Below are positions 39,029 to 49,700 of a DNA stretch of 64,000 nucleotides, piece after piece; the stretch's first letter is position 1; each line of letters starts with the position of its first letter. The notes under the pieces were generated by a model. The model worked only from the letters and a program-made list of their open reading frames with translations, did no database searches and had not been told where the DNA came from. The position numbers and the translations under genes are program-made. Origin of the DNA: Deminuibacter soli (GTDB lineage: Bacteria > Bacteroidota > Bacteroidia > Chitinophagales > Chitinophagaceae); contig NZ_QTJU01000002.1 in the NCBI RefSeq assembly GCF_003412455.1, positions 744,001 through 808,000 on the forward strand, given 5' to 3'.

Positions 39029-39631
39029 CTACCGCTTCAACAATTTTTTGGTTAGCCAATGGCTAAGCAGTGCGCTGCCTGCGCCTGTTACTGCCCCGCC
39101 GATCACATCGGAAGGATAATGCTCACCAAGGTAAATTCTTGAATAACCGGCGCAGCCGGCCCATATATAAGCAGGCACTACTACATACCATTTTTTATAT
39201 TCCAGCGCTAAACTCGTGGCTGCGGCAAAGGCCAGCGTGGTATGGCCTGAAGGAAACGATTTGCCGTGTTCCTGTTTGTAGGGGAATATTTCATCAGGAT
39301 GCTTTTCGCCGGGGCGTTGCCTGTTGATGCTGGATTTAAGTACCTGCGATATGGCTGTTGATACCAGGATGCTGCCAAAGGTTTCGTATGCACGATGCAG
39401 GGTAAGCTTATCGTGCCCGATAAGACCAACAGCCAGCTGGCCAAAAGGGATGGCGATGGCTACCGGGTATACAGACGATGTGGCGCCTTTCCAGAAAGAC
39501 GAGCCGGGGTTTTGCGGGTTAATGCTTTTTGCAAGATTCAGATCCCATCCCTGTGCACCGGCACGAACACTGAAGAAATAGAACACAGGAACAAAAGCTG
39601 CAATAAGGGCAGTTTTTTTAAAACACAACAT
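39029..39631 (-). CDS. PAP2-family phosphatase, membrane or periplasmic
   Basis: The 200-residue protein has a signal peptide (to about residue 26) and the three PAP2 motifs: KSSINRQRP (about 103-111), FPSGHTT (about 131) and SRIYLGEHYPSDV (about 169). The catalytic His pair and Arg are in place. It should remove phosphate from lipid phosphates such as phosphatidate or undecaprenyl pyrophosphate. It stands alone. Confidence 0.88.
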   Translation of the reverse strand: MLCFKKTALIAAFVPVFYFFSVRAGAQGWDLNLAKSINPQNPGSSFWKGATSSVYPVAIAIPFGQLAVGLIGHDKLTLHRAYETFGSILVSTAISQVLKSSINRQRPGEKHPDEIFPYKQEHGKSFPSGHTTLAFAAATSLALEYKKWYVVVPAYIWAGCAGYSRIYLGEHYPSDVIGGAVTGAGSALLSHWLTKKLLKR

Positions 39632-39943
39632 AGCTTGAACTGTTTTTTAATACCATTTAGCGGCTAACGGCAGTAGATATTCAGTAAATGTAGCGGGCGA
39701 TTCTGGCGGAAATCTGAAGTAATGTGATTTGTACATGGGTAGGCATGAAAACGACAACGCCAAAAACAGCGCCGCAGGATCTGCCGGATCAGTGATATGG
39801 CCGGCATGCTTCCCGTATACAGGAAGAACAATAAATTAAAGTCTGTAGTGATAGATAGCTAAATGCTTATAGTAGTAACTTGTAGCTAACCTTGTTTATG
39901 TCAGAGTGCTGAACTGCATCTTTTACACTATAAATAAACAATC
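39632..39943. other. intergenic region before the metalloprotease gene
   Basis: About 310 bases. TAACCTTG near 39889 is one base from the -7 consensus and lies about 50 bases before the next start. No gene or RNA is recognised. Confidence 0.4.
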
Positions 39944-41155
39944 ATGAGAACCACCATGCTACGCCGTCACCGGCTTACTGCTATGAGTTTGTTTTTGACT
40001 GCAACACTGTTTGCACTGAGTGCCTGTACTAAAAACCAGGCATTGCAGCCTGAAAAGGGAGCGGCCACCACGCCAAGGGCAGCCGCCGGCATTATTGTAG
40101 GCACCATTACCTACATACAAGGGCCATACAAGCTGATCTTCAGAAACGATGCGCCCAACTTCGATACCACCGTGCGCAACCAGATGGTATCTGCATTTTT
40201 TACTGTGTACCCGCAGGAAGTAGCGCGTTTTAACACGGCTGCTCCCAAAACAGTTAAGTTCACTATGACTACCACTTATTCCGGTGTGGCAGCTACTGCC
40301 GGGGATTCCACTTTCTTTAGTGCTGCTTACTTTGCATCTCATGCCACAGACATTGATGTGGTTACCCATGAGGTAATGCACATTGTACAGGCTTATCCAT
40401 CGTACAACCCCGTATGGCTGATAGAAGGCATTGCTGACTATGCGCGGTATACGTATGGTGTAGCCAATGCTGCAGCCGGCTGGAGTTTGCCTGCTTACAG
40501 CTCAAGCCAGAGTTATACCGATTCGTACCGCGTTACTGCACGCTTCCTGGTATGGATTCAGCAACATGGCTATCCGCAGATTGTAGACAACTTAAACTCA
40601 GCGCTGCACAGCGGAACCTACACTTCCAACACCTGGGTAACGCTTACCGGCAAAACAGTTGACCAGCTGTGGCAGCAATATGGTCAGAACCCGGCATTGG
40701 ATGCAGACCTGCCGCCGATAGGCAACAAAACAGACATTACTTCCGGCGCAACACTCAGCGTTAGCCAGGAAAACTCAGGCGGGACCGGTGCTGTAGAAGG
40801 TTCTTCAAAAGTAATTGACAACAACATTCACACTAAGTTCTTTACTGCGGGTTATACAGTGAACCTGTCTATACAGCAGCACCTTACCAGCGCGCAGGCT
40901 GCAAATGCCTATGTGCTTACATCCGGTAACGACCATACAGACAGAGACCCCAAGAGCTGGCAGATACAGGGATCAAACAACGGCACTACCTGGACAACGC
41001 TCGACACCCAAACCGCACAGTCCTTTATTTCCCGTGCGCAAACCAAACAGTATTCCTTCAGCAATACAACTACCTACAGCTATTATAAACTGGTGGTTAC
41101 AGCCAACAACGGAAGTCCCGACTTTCAGCTGGCCGAGTGGCGCATGCTGAAATAA
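39944..41155 (+). CDS. lipoprotein metallopeptidase (basic secretory protein type) with F5/8C domain
   Basis: The 403-residue protein has a lipoprotein signal (lipobox LSAC). The peptidase domain (about 45-250) contains HEVMH (His142, Glu143, His146) and WLIEGIADYARY about 15 residues later, the zinc site and third ligand region of the plant basic-secretory-protein peptidases. A coagulation factor 5/8 type C domain (about 262-403) follows, with DNNIHTKFFTAGYTV and LAEWRMLK. It probably cuts protein or glycoprotein at the cell surface. It ends with its own terminator. Confidence 0.8.
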   Translation: MRTTMLRRHRLTAMSLFLTATLFALSACTKNQALQPEKGAATTPRAAAGIIVGTITYIQGPYKLIFRNDAPNFDTTVRNQMVSAFFTVYPQEVARFNTAAPKTVKFTMTTTYSGVAATAGDSTFFSAAYFASHATDIDVVTHEVMHIVQAYPSYNPVWLIEGIADYARYTYGVANAAAGWSLPAYSSSQSYTDSYRVTARFLVWIQQHGYPQIVDNLNSALHSGTYTSNTWVTLTGKTVDQLWQQYGQNPALDADLPPIGNKTDITSGATLSVSQENSGGTGAVEGSSKVIDNNIHTKFFTAGYTVNLSIQQHLTSAQAANAYVLTSGNDHTDRDPKSWQIQGSNNGTTWTTLDTQTAQSFISRAQTKQYSFSNTTTYSYYKLVVTANNGSPDFQLAEWRMLK

Positions 41156-41180
41156 TGCCGCTGCATCATTTACACTTTAC

Positions 41181-41213
41181 AGCCGTTCTGTCGCAATACA
41201 GGGCGGCTTTTTA
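41181..41213 (+). terminator. terminator after the metallopeptidase gene
   Basis: The stem agccgttctgt (41181-41191) pairs with acagggcggct (41198-41208) through two G-T wobbles and is followed by five T. Confidence 0.75.
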
Positions 41214-41251
41214 ATTATATTTACCCTGTTATCCACCTCAACGAAACAACT

Positions 41252-42586
41252 ATGAAAGGAAGCATATTTTCTGTGCTGTTACCTGCATTGTTATTATTTG
41301 CCTGCCGCGCAACTGCACAACGGCAGCCCAATGTGATTATTGTACTTACAGATGATATGGGTTACAGTGATCTGGGTACTTATGGTAACCCGCTGATACA
41401 AACACCCTTTCTCGATCACCTGGCCACACAGGGCGTGAAGGCTACAGGTTATATGGTAACTTCTCCATCGTGCACACCTTCCCGCGTGTCACTGCTTACA
41501 GGCAGGTATCCCAGCAGGTCGCAGCTGAACTTCCCTATACCGCCCGGTTATAAAATCGGCTTGCCTGATGAAGATGTTACCATCGCTGAAATGCTGAAAG
41601 CAGTTGGTTACAATACCTGTATGATTGGTAAATGGCACCTGGGCGATATACAACCCTATAACTTTCCTACAGCACAGGGTTTTGATCATTACTATGGTTT
41701 GCTGTACAGTCATGACTACCGCTATCCTTATGTGGTAACAGATACCACGCTGAAAATGTACCGCGACAGAACGCCGGAATCCAACAAACCTGCAGACAGT
41801 TCCATCACTTCCATATATACCAGCGAAGCGATTAAATATGTGCAGCAGCAAACAAAAGACAAACCGTTTTTCCTGTACCTGGCCCACAATATGCCACATT
41901 TGCCTGTTGCTGCTTCGGGTAAGTTCAGCGGCCACTCCGCAGGCGGGTTATATGGTGATGTTGTGGAAGAAATAGATGCACGCCTTGCTGACTTATGGAA
42001 AGTAGTAGAAGCCAAAGGTTTTGCAGATAACACCATCCTGGTATTCAGCAGTGATAATGGTCCATGGATTGACTTCCCTGCACGCATGGCAGCCGACAGT
42101 GTAACCAAGCCCTGGCATGTAGGCAGCACGGGCATTTTCAGGGGTAAGAAGGGAGAGACCTATGAAGGTGGTCATAGGGTACCGTTTATCGTGTACTGGA
42201 AAAATCATGTGCCTGCCGGTAAAGTGATCAGTGAATCCTTCACCAGCATGGATGTGTTACCTACCCTGGCACAATGGACAAAAGCACCGCTGCCAAAGGG
42301 CCGCACGCTGGACGGCGAATCGGTGAGTGATTTGCTTACAGGAAAAAAAGCTGCCAAAGTGCATGCCCCCATTTACTACGTTAACTACGGCTTACCCGAA
42401 GCCGTTCGCGTGGGCGACTGGAAACTTCGCATAACAAGCGACACTGCAAAACACACGCAGCTTGTTGAACTTTTCAACCTGAAACAGGACATACGCGAGC
42501 GCACCAATCTTGCTGCAGAAAACCCGGTTAAGGTAAACGAGCTTACTGCCTTATTGAAAGCGTACACAGGCGCAGTGCCCAATTAA
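41252..42586 (+). CDS. sulfatase (type I, formylglycine-dependent)
   Basis: The 444-residue protein has a signal peptide (to about residue 23). It has the metal-binding TDDMGYSDLG (Asp34, Asp35) and the sulfatase motif C-T-P-S-R, with Cys74 to be converted to formylglycine. GKWHLGD and FSSDNGPWIDF are also typical. It should remove sulfate from a sulfated sugar or related ester in the periplasm. An anaerobic or FGE-type maturase is needed and is not in this window. Its stop overlaps the 3' end of the convergent VOC pseudogene. Confidence 0.9.
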   Translation: MKGSIFSVLLPALLLFACRATAQRQPNVIIVLTDDMGYSDLGTYGNPLIQTPFLDHLATQGVKATGYMVTSPSCTPSRVSLLTGRYPSRSQLNFPIPPGYKIGLPDEDVTIAEMLKAVGYNTCMIGKWHLGDIQPYNFPTAQGFDHYYGLLYSHDYRYPYVVTDTTLKMYRDRTPESNKPADSSITSIYTSEAIKYVQQQTKDKPFFLYLAHNMPHLPVAASGKFSGHSAGGLYGDVVEEIDARLADLWKVVEAKGFADNTILVFSSDNGPWIDFPARMAADSVTKPWHVGSTGIFRGKKGETYEGGHRVPFIVYWKNHVPAGKVISESFTSMDVLPTLAQWTKAPLPKGRTLDGESVSDLLTGKKAAKVHAPIYYVNYGLPEAVRVGDWKLRITSDTAKHTQLVELFNLKQDIRERTNLAAENPVKVNELTALLKAYTGAVPN

Positions 42587-42791
42587 TACCAGCTGACAAC
42601 AGGCATTGTATGCGGATCACTGTAATGGTTTCTTACCAGCACCATTTCAACAAAGCCTTCGGGTTCCCAGGTAATCTCTACTGCAAAGCCCAACATGCGC
42701 GTGTAAAATCCAGCGAGCGTTGCATGTCGGCCATCATAAAAAAAGGCACTGCCTGTTTTACATTGATGCTGCCTGTAGTGGGGTGTTGCAT
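42583..42791 (-). pseudogene. VOC/glyoxalase-family protein, frameshifted and short
   Basis: From ATG 42791 the frame reads MQHPTTGSINVKQAVPFFM and then ADMQRSLDF, the start of a VOC domain. At a run of four T near 42707 the frame breaks, and the continuation YTRMLGFAVEITWEPEGF is in another frame. One missing T in the run explains the shift. Even repaired it would be only about 69 residues, about half a VOC protein. It is therefore a decaying fragment. Confidence 0.65.
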
Positions 42792-42820
42792 GATGATGTC
42801 GGTTTATGATAAACAACGTA

Positions 42821-43084
42821 TTAATGAAGCAGGCGACGCAGGTAATTCACCTGGCCCAGGTGATAGTTGATGTGTGCCAGCAAGGTTACCAGCACATAAC
42901 TTACTGTGACCTCCTTGTCGTCGAAGAACCTGGGGAAAGGCGCTTCCTGGCTGTTCTCCGGTAATTGCTCCAGCGTAGTACGTATTATGGGTATCAGTGC
43001 TTCCAGTGCTGCAATCAGCTCAGCGCGTGGAACACCTTTTTGGGTAAACTCCAGGTCGCGTGTCAGTTGGTTTAAATCCACCAC
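42821..43084 (-). pseudogene. C-terminal fragment of a DinB-family protein
   Basis: The 87-residue frame contains VSYVLVTLLAHINYHLGQVN followed by YLRRLL, the last helix of the DinB four-helix bundle with its metal-binding His. Normal members are 150-170 residues. Here only GTG starts exist, and the upstream frame closes 8 codons further up with a TAA, so the N-terminal half is missing. The promoter of the toxin-antitoxin pair lies at the truncated end. Confidence 0.6.
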
Positions 43085-43114
43085 TTGGGATAACGGTAAT
43101 TTTAAGTAAATTTG
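43085..43114 (+). promoter_or_regulatory. promoter of the toxin-antitoxin operon
   Basis: TTG (43085-43087), a 19-base spacer and TAAATTTG (43107-43114) fit the Bacteroidota promoter. The ATG is 16 bases downstream. Confidence 0.6.
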
Positions 43115-43130
43115 TTATAAATCAGCAATT

Positions 43131-43370
43131 ATGGAAGTGACGTCAATGCGCCAGAAGCTGCACCAATATATTGATAAAAGTGACGATAAGTTACTGAAAC
43201 TGATGTATGCCCTGGCAAAGGAATATAATGGGGATGACGATTTTGAGTTTGAGTTTACTGCCGCTGAAATTCAGGGTTTTGAGCAACGCAGAGAGCAGAG
43301 ATTAAGTGGAACAAGTGAAACCTATAACTGGAATGATGCGAAAGATATAATTACGGGTAAAAAGAAATAA
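43131..43370 (+). CDS. antitoxin of a ParE/RelE-type pair
   Basis: The 79-residue protein is acidic in its middle (NGDDDFEFEFTAAEIQGFEQ). It ends with a short TYNWNDAKDIITGKKK tail of the kind seen in Bacteroidota addiction-module antitoxins. The N-terminal helices (LHQYIDKSDDKLLKLMYALA) should be the DNA-binding or dimer part. The toxin gene starts 3 bases after the stop. Confidence 0.75.
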   Translation: MEVTSMRQKLHQYIDKSDDKLLKLMYALAKEYNGDDDFEFEFTAAEIQGFEQRREQRLSGTSETYNWNDAKDIITGKKK

Positions 43371-43373
43371 TCA

Positions 43374-43655
43374 GTGAGTTATAATTTGCGATTGCAGACA
43401 GAAGCTGTTCTGGAAATGCAGGCTGCTTTTGAATGGTATGAAGAACAAAAGAAGGGATTGGGTTATGAGTTTATTGAAGAAATAGAAAGCTGCTATAAAA
43501 AACTGTGCGAGCACCCATTTTATTACACGGCGATAAATAATTGCTTCAGACGGATAAAAGTTAATCGGTTTCCCTATATTGTTGTGTATGAGATTGAAGG
43601 TTCGGATGTTATTATAAACAGCTTTTTTCATACCAAACGGCAGCCTAAACATTAA
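43374..43655 (+). CDS. ParE/RelE-superfamily toxin
   Basis: The 93-residue protein begins with GTG at 43374. It has the ParE pattern: LRLQTEAVLEMQAAFEWYEE, a long helix with GLGYEFIEEIESCYKKL, and the C-terminal strands RRIKVNRFPYIVVYEIEG and VIINSFFHTKRQP. Members poison gyrase or cut mRNA on the ribosome. It is the second gene of the pair. Confidence 0.82.
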   Translation: MSYNLRLQTEAVLEMQAAFEWYEEQKKGLGYEFIEEIESCYKKLCEHPFYYTAINNCFRRIKVNRFPYIVVYEIEGSDVIINSFFHTKRQPKH

Positions 43656-43761
43656 ACTATTCCGGAGTACAATATATTTTTGACAGCAATATTGTTTTGA
43701 ACAAATGATATTGCTGTTTTTTTATGTCTTCCCTTAAATTCATCGTATTAAACATACTCCT

Positions 43762-44250
43762 ATGCAAGTATTGGCGATGCTGGCAGATCACTGGACCGAG
43801 GTAAAAGCGATCTATGAAAGTGGCCTGGCTACTGGTAATGCTTCTTTTCAGCAAACTGCTCCTTCATGGGAACAGTGGAATCAGTCGCACCTGCAGCATA
43901 GTCGCCTGGTAGTGGTAGATGGGCAAACGGTTGTTGGCTGGGCTGCGTTGACGCCTGTATCAAGTCGTAGTGTGTATTCCGGTGTTGCGGAAGTGAGCAT
44001 CTATATCAGCGATGCACACCGCGGCCGCGGCGTTGGGAAAATATTGCTGGCTGAGCTCATTACTACCAGCGAACAAAACAATATATGGACATTACAGGCC
44101 GGTATCTTTCCCGAAAATATAGCCAGCATAAAACTCCACGAGCAGGCCGGGTTCAGGCAGGTAGGTTACCGGGAAAAGATCGGTAAAATGAACGACAGAT
44201 GGCGCGATACGGTGTTGTTGGAGCGTCGTAGTAAGGTTGTTGGTTGGTAA
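43762..44250 (+). CDS. GNAT acetyltransferase, phosphinothricin acetyltransferase-like
   Basis: The 162-residue protein has the GNAT acetyl-CoA loop HRGRGVGKILLAELI (about 95-109) and GIFPENIASIKLHEQAGF further on. The N-terminal IYESGLATGNASFQQTAPSW matches the PAT/Bar group, which acetylates the amino group of phosphinothricin or methionine sulfoximine-like compounds. It is a single gene. Confidence 0.8.
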   Translation: MQVLAMLADHWTEVKAIYESGLATGNASFQQTAPSWEQWNQSHLQHSRLVVVDGQTVVGWAALTPVSSRSVYSGVAEVSIYISDAHRGRGVGKILLAELITTSEQNNIWTLQAGIFPENIASIKLHEQAGFRQVGYREKIGKMNDRWRDTVLLERRSKVVGW

Positions 44251-44707
44251 TTATTTCACACAAGGACCACAAAGGAGCAAAGCCGCAAAAAGGCAGCAAA
44301 GAGGCATATTGGCGACTTTGCTTTTAAAATGTCAATCTCAATAGCGCATTCAAATTTTAAGGCAGAATCTTATTCAATTAGAATCAAGGAATTGCGCATT
44401 GATCTTAAACCTTTTCAATAGTTTTTCACGATTGACAGTGTTTTCACTATTGGTTATTCAAATTCTTTTCCCTTTTTTTGTTGCAAATACATCAATCGCT
44501 AATTCCCTTTTTTATGTTACCCACTTACTGCTGCTCTCATTGCTCTAAAATAGTTACCCGGTATAAAGTGCATCCTGCACATCAATTAACTGCTCAACTT
44601 TTTTAATTTACTCAAATCTCAGACGCACTGGCGTTAACCGTTATACAGCCGCTGGCTGTGTGGCTATCCTGTTGCATTTATTTACTTCTGATAAAATTTT
44701 CTAAGGC
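44251..44707. other. AT-rich intergenic region before the Rhs locus
   Basis: About 457 bases. The first 50 are a run of cacaaagg/gcaaag words typical of dispersed repeats in this phylum. The rest is AT-rich, with no ORF. It marks the border between the ordinary genes and the toxin locus and probably contains the promoter of the four-gene block. Confidence 0.45.
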
Positions 44708-45622
44708 ATGTTACCTCGAAAATTGACGGCTTTTATTTGCTGTATTTTCTTTTTGGTGCCCTGTTGTATCCGGGCCCAGGTGAATCCTGTTGGATTTAAG
44801 ATTGATGAAAATAGTTTGTTTTTTCCGGCAGGCACCCAGGTTGTGACTGATGCTACAGCAGACGCTGGAAAAGCTATTCAACGCTTAGCCAGCGGGCCTA
44901 ATGCTACTATGTGGTATGGTCCATACGCTACCCTGCAAGCAGGAAACTACCTGGTGCAGTTCAGAATGAAAGTTGCTTCAAATTTATCTTCTTCCTATCT
45001 GTGCACCATTGACGTAGCGGGGGCATCGCTTGTAATTCATCCCAGCGATTTCAGGCAAAGCGGAGAGTGGCAGTTGTTTACATTAATGGTTCGCATAGAC
45101 AATAATTTCGGCGCTATAGAAACACGGTGTATCAATTTTGCGCCCGGTGTTACTGATTTATACCTGGATTACATCAATGTGATGCCGGGTGATGCGCGGG
45201 GCATCTACTCCGGTGAAATTATGCTGGATGGAAAAGGAAACCTTGGTCTTGGAACGCAGGATACAAAGGGATACAGGCTGGTAGTAAACGGTGCCGCTAT
45301 TTTCACAAAAGCGGTAGTGAAAAATCAGCAGAACTGGCCGGATTATGTATTTGACAGCACCTACCAATTGCCACACCTGGATTCAGTAGCTGCCTTTATA
45401 CAACAAAACAAGCACCTGCCTGAAGTGCCTGCTGCAACTGAAGTGCAGCAAAAAGGTGTTGATTTGGCAGCAAATCAGGCGGTGCTACTCAAAAAGGTAG
45501 AGGAACTAACATTATACATGATTGAAGTAAAAAAGGAAAATGCACTGTTGATAGAAAAGAACAGGCAGATGCAGGAAGAAGTTACTGAACTTAAAAAGCA
45601 AATAAAACAAGTAATAAAATAG
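44708..45622 (+). CDS. secreted coiled-coil protein, paralogue 1
   Basis: The 304-residue protein has a signal peptide (to about residue 24, CCIRAQ). The middle is a beta-rich domain (about 30-165). The C-terminal third has KGYRLVVNGAAIFTKAVVK, then NWPDYVFDSTYQLPHLDSVA, and then a coiled coil (about 245-304, VLLKKVEELTLYMIEVKKEN). This C-terminus resembles the tails of fibre-like proteins with a chaperone segment. It is 5 bases upstream of its paralogue. It may be a surface or secreted adhesive subunit acting with the Rhs protein; this is inferred from position. Confidence 0.75.
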   Translation: MLPRKLTAFICCIFFLVPCCIRAQVNPVGFKIDENSLFFPAGTQVVTDATADAGKAIQRLASGPNATMWYGPYATLQAGNYLVQFRMKVASNLSSSYLCTIDVAGASLVIHPSDFRQSGEWQLFTLMVRIDNNFGAIETRCINFAPGVTDLYLDYINVMPGDARGIYSGEIMLDGKGNLGLGTQDTKGYRLVVNGAAIFTKAVVKNQQNWPDYVFDSTYQLPHLDSVAAFIQQNKHLPEVPAATEVQQKGVDLAANQAVLLKKVEELTLYMIEVKKENALLIEKNRQMQEEVTELKKQIKQVIK

Positions 45623-45627
45623 GTTGT

Positions 45628-46617
45628 ATGAAGCGATATCTGTCAGTTGTTTTGGGAATGATAATGCTAATGTTATGCCCGGGGTATGGCTCCAATCCGT
45701 TGGCGCAGGGAACAGCAAGCTTTGTTGTAAAAGGAGACATCAATACGTATTACCCGGTGGTTTTTTATGATGCGGGTTGGGATTACAATGTGGCAACAGA
45801 ACTAAGCATAGGCCGAAGTAATGTGCACAAAGATGCCGATTGGAGAGGGTCATTTATCGCTCGTTTCAGATACCATACTAATAACTGGGGAAACGGTGCA
45901 AATTTTATTAATGCCGAGATTGCAAGCGGACCTGATGATGCGTCTATCTCTATCGGCAACTTTGTAGGTGGCTGGGAAGATGTCACGGTATGGAATGGTG
46001 TCCGGTCAATTATTATCTGGCTGCGCGGCGGAACTACTACTTACTTTTTTCAATCCAATTACGCTATTACACCTACTGTTTATGATGGCGTACAAAATGA
46101 TTTGCCCTATAAGCCCACTGCTGATAACTCAGGGTATTACGCAAAAACAACTGTTGATCCGGATGTAAATAAATACGGCGCTTCCCTTGGTGAATCGATT
46201 TTTGTTACCGCTACTTCACCCAGTTACATACAGGGCAACCTTTCCATTGGTACTCCTGACGCCAAGGGGTATAAGCTGGCCGTAAATGGCGCTGCAGTGT
46301 TTGAAAAAGCTGTAGTAAAAATGCACGACAATTGGCCCGACTATGTATTTGACACAGCTTACCAATTGCCACGCCTGGATTCAGTAGCTACGTATATACA
46401 GCAAAACAAACACCTTCCTGAAGTGCCTTCAGGAACCGAAGTGCAGCAAAAAGGTGTTGATTTGGCAACCAATCAAGCTGTATTGCTGAAGAAGATTGAA
46501 GAATTGACGTTGTATATGATCGATATTAAAAAGCAGAACGATCAGCTGTCAATTAAAAACCATGAGCTGGAGCAAAAGGTGAATCAATTGCAGGATAAGG
46601 TGGATAATAGAAAATAA
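45628..46617 (+). CDS. secreted coiled-coil protein, paralogue 2
   Basis: The 329-residue protein has a different N-terminal domain but shares the C-terminal 115 residues with paralogue 1 at high identity (KGYKLAVNGAAVFEKAVVK; NWPDYVFDTAYQLPRLDSVA; EVQQKGVDLATNQAVLLKK). It has a signal peptide and a coiled-coil end. This looks like domain shuffling of a shared C-terminal stalk with two different heads. Confidence 0.75.
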   Translation: MKRYLSVVLGMIMLMLCPGYGSNPLAQGTASFVVKGDINTYYPVVFYDAGWDYNVATELSIGRSNVHKDADWRGSFIARFRYHTNNWGNGANFINAEIASGPDDASISIGNFVGGWEDVTVWNGVRSIIIWLRGGTTTYFFQSNYAITPTVYDGVQNDLPYKPTADNSGYYAKTTVDPDVNKYGASLGESIFVTATSPSYIQGNLSIGTPDAKGYKLAVNGAAVFEKAVVKMHDNWPDYVFDTAYQLPRLDSVATYIQQNKHLPEVPSGTEVQQKGVDLATNQAVLLKKIEELTLYMIDIKKQNDQLSIKNHELEQKVNQLQDKVDNRK

Positions 46618-46702
46618 AGTGATTGGTGGGTTGTGCATTTGGTGTACAGTAATACAATAAATTTTAAAGAAACTAATTGCTATAAGAATTAAAACGGGTG
46701 TT

Positions 46703-49700
46703 ATGTGTAAAAACGGGTTCTGGCTGTTGCTGATAATGTTTTGTGTGAATGTTGCTTTGGCGCAAACAACAAATTTCAAAGGGTATATTCCGCCTTCTCC
46801 CAATGCGATGACTTTTCAGCGTTATGGCGATTATCCGGTGGACTATTCAACCGGCGTTCCATCCATCAATATTCCCATTTACACAATTGGGGTAAAGGGG
46901 TTTAGTTACCCGGTGAGCGCCAACTTCCACGCATCAGGCAGAACCGCATCATTAAACTATTCTCCGTTGGGACTTAACTGGGCTTTAATAGGCTCGGGTG
47001 TTGTTTCAAGGGAAGTGCGGGGTGCACCGGATGAAACCAGTCCGTATAACGAACAACCCGTTTCTTATTATAACTCCCAGGCCGACAAGTTTGATGAGTT
47101 GAATAAGCTTACATCAAATTATTACGATCCTTTGCACGATATATTCTCCGTTAACGTTAATGGTGTGTCGGCAAAGTTTATCATCCGGTCTTCAACAATT
47201 ACTTTTCTAACCAACTGCCCTTACAAAATCCAGGTGCTCTCTAATGGGCAAGCCTACTCGGGTTTTATATTAACCGATGATCATGGTATTGTATACAATT
47301 TCGGGCAGGATGCCAGTGGTTACGGTTATACCGAATCGAACTCAAGCCAGAATTTCCCCAGTTCCTGGTTTCTGAACACTGTTACCTTACCTACCGGGCA
47401 GCAGTTGAAATTTAAATATGGCAATAAATGGACGGCAGTTTCGGATGATGCATTTTATGGCAACTTCAGTTACTCCGATAACGCAACAATTGCAGACAAG
47501 GCCAGTGCACCGAGTTTTAAAACCAACCCCGGAGACTATCAAACCGCCAGTACGTTGCATCGCAACAATGTAAACTTGCTGGATGACTACTACATGGGCT
47601 ATCTCACAGAAATTGATTTTGATGAAGGGAAAATGTTTTTTACCTACGATGCCAGCACACTGCAGCTTACAGAAGCTAAAGTGATTAGAAACAGTGATAA
47701 CCTGGTGGTGAGAGACGCCGTGTTCAATTATTATGCAACCATTCCGGGTTCTACGGTAACCCTGCTGAATAATTGCTCTAAAACAATTCAGTCTATTGTA
47801 TTCAAAGATGCTGCAGGTGCAGAAGCCGAACGGTACAGCTTTGAATATTATAGTGGAACCGGTCCCACTTCGCTGTATGACCTTGGCACCGCAAAAGATT
47901 ATTGGGGTTATTATAATGGCAGAACCGGTGGTACAAATGGAAGCCGTATACCCATACCAAGTATTACCATTGAACCCGGTGGCACCAATCCCACTTCGTC
48001 TTATGAGCAAACCCTTGGCTGTAATGGCTGCCGGGATGCTGTGTTTGATACCAAACTATCGGGCATGCTGCGTAAAATCTACTTCCCGACAGGTGGCAGC
48101 AGCGAGTTTTTCTATGAACCCAATTATTATAAGGAGAATACCGGCAGTCACATTGTGAAGGAAGGGCCCGGCATCAGGATCAAACAGATTCAGCTGGATG
48201 ATGGTATCGGTAAACAGACGGTAAAGAGTTATAAATACGGTGTTGATGAAGATGGTAATGGCTATCTCAGCTGGCAACCTTCGCCATCCCTGGATAATGT
48301 CACATCTACCATTCGGGACTACCTCGACTGGTCTTTGCACAACCCGCCAAACTTTCCCTACGATTATGGCTTTTACAGGTGGCGTACATTTAGTTCTGAA
48401 CCGCAGGCAGAAATGCAACGTGCTTATCATACGCCCGTGTATTATAACCAGGTAACAGAATATGTTTCAGGACAGGATACCAAAGTCACCAATGGGAAAA
48501 CAGTCTACAATTACAGCATTCCGGGTAATTCCGTTTCTTATACCTCGCTGCCCGGAGATGGATTCTTCCCCGTATTCCGTACAGATGATTGGAGAACACC
48601 GCAACTAACGTCAAAAGTAGTATATAAAGGAACTGCGAAAGAGAACTATGTACCTGTAAATGGTACCATTTATAATTATAACGATTACAATACCTTCAGC
48701 ATACCGCAGGTATTGGTAATCAAAGGACATGAATTCCCATCCGACAATACTGGCAAATCAATTGAGTACATTACCAAAACACCGCCTGCCAATCCCATCG
48801 GTTATCCATATAGCTGGCAGGTATTCTATGTAATTGATAAAACCATTACAGGTGGTGTTTCCAAACTGCAATCTGAAATCACCACGCAATACGATGATAA
48901 TGGAAACCAGCAAACTGCAACCACTACCTATAGCTACAATAATGCCCTGCATATGTATCCTACGGCCATTACAACAAAGAAAAGTGATGGCGCTGTAATC
49001 ACAGCCTATAGCACCTTTCCGCAGGATTACGCAGCAGGTACAGCTTTTATCGACGATTTAAAAGCAACAAACAATGTGGCAGTGCCTGTTGAAAAAATCA
49101 GCGCCCAGGTAAAAGCAGGCGCAACACAGGTATTAAGCGGCCAGTTAATGACTTATAAAACAGGTGGTAAAGGCTTACAGGATAAGGTGTACAGCCTGGA
49201 GACCCGGGCGCCCGTAGATATCAGCTCATTCAAATTCAGCAATACCAACGCTGGAAGCATACCATTTTCTACTGGTTTTGGTGCTTTTGTAAACGATGGC
49301 AGATACAAACAGAAAATCAGTTACGATATATACGATGCATCGAATAACCCGGTGCAGGTTACTACCAGTGCTGCAGGCCCCATTAGTTATAAATGGGGAT
49401 ACCAGGGATACTACCCGGTGCTGGAGGCAAAAGGTGCGCTAAGCAGAAACCTGTTCTACAATGGGTTTGAGGAATCAGGTGCAAACACTGCAGCCGGTGA
49501 TTGCAAGTCGGGCTTGTATAGCCATACCGGCGCATACTCGGTAACCATATCACCAGATAATGGCAACTACATACTCGCATACTGGCAAAAAAGCGGCTCG
49601 GCCTGGATTTATATGGCAAGCCCGGTGACTGTAACAAATGGATCATATACCATATCCCTGAATGCACAGGTCGATGATATCAGGTTTTTCCCGGCAGCTG

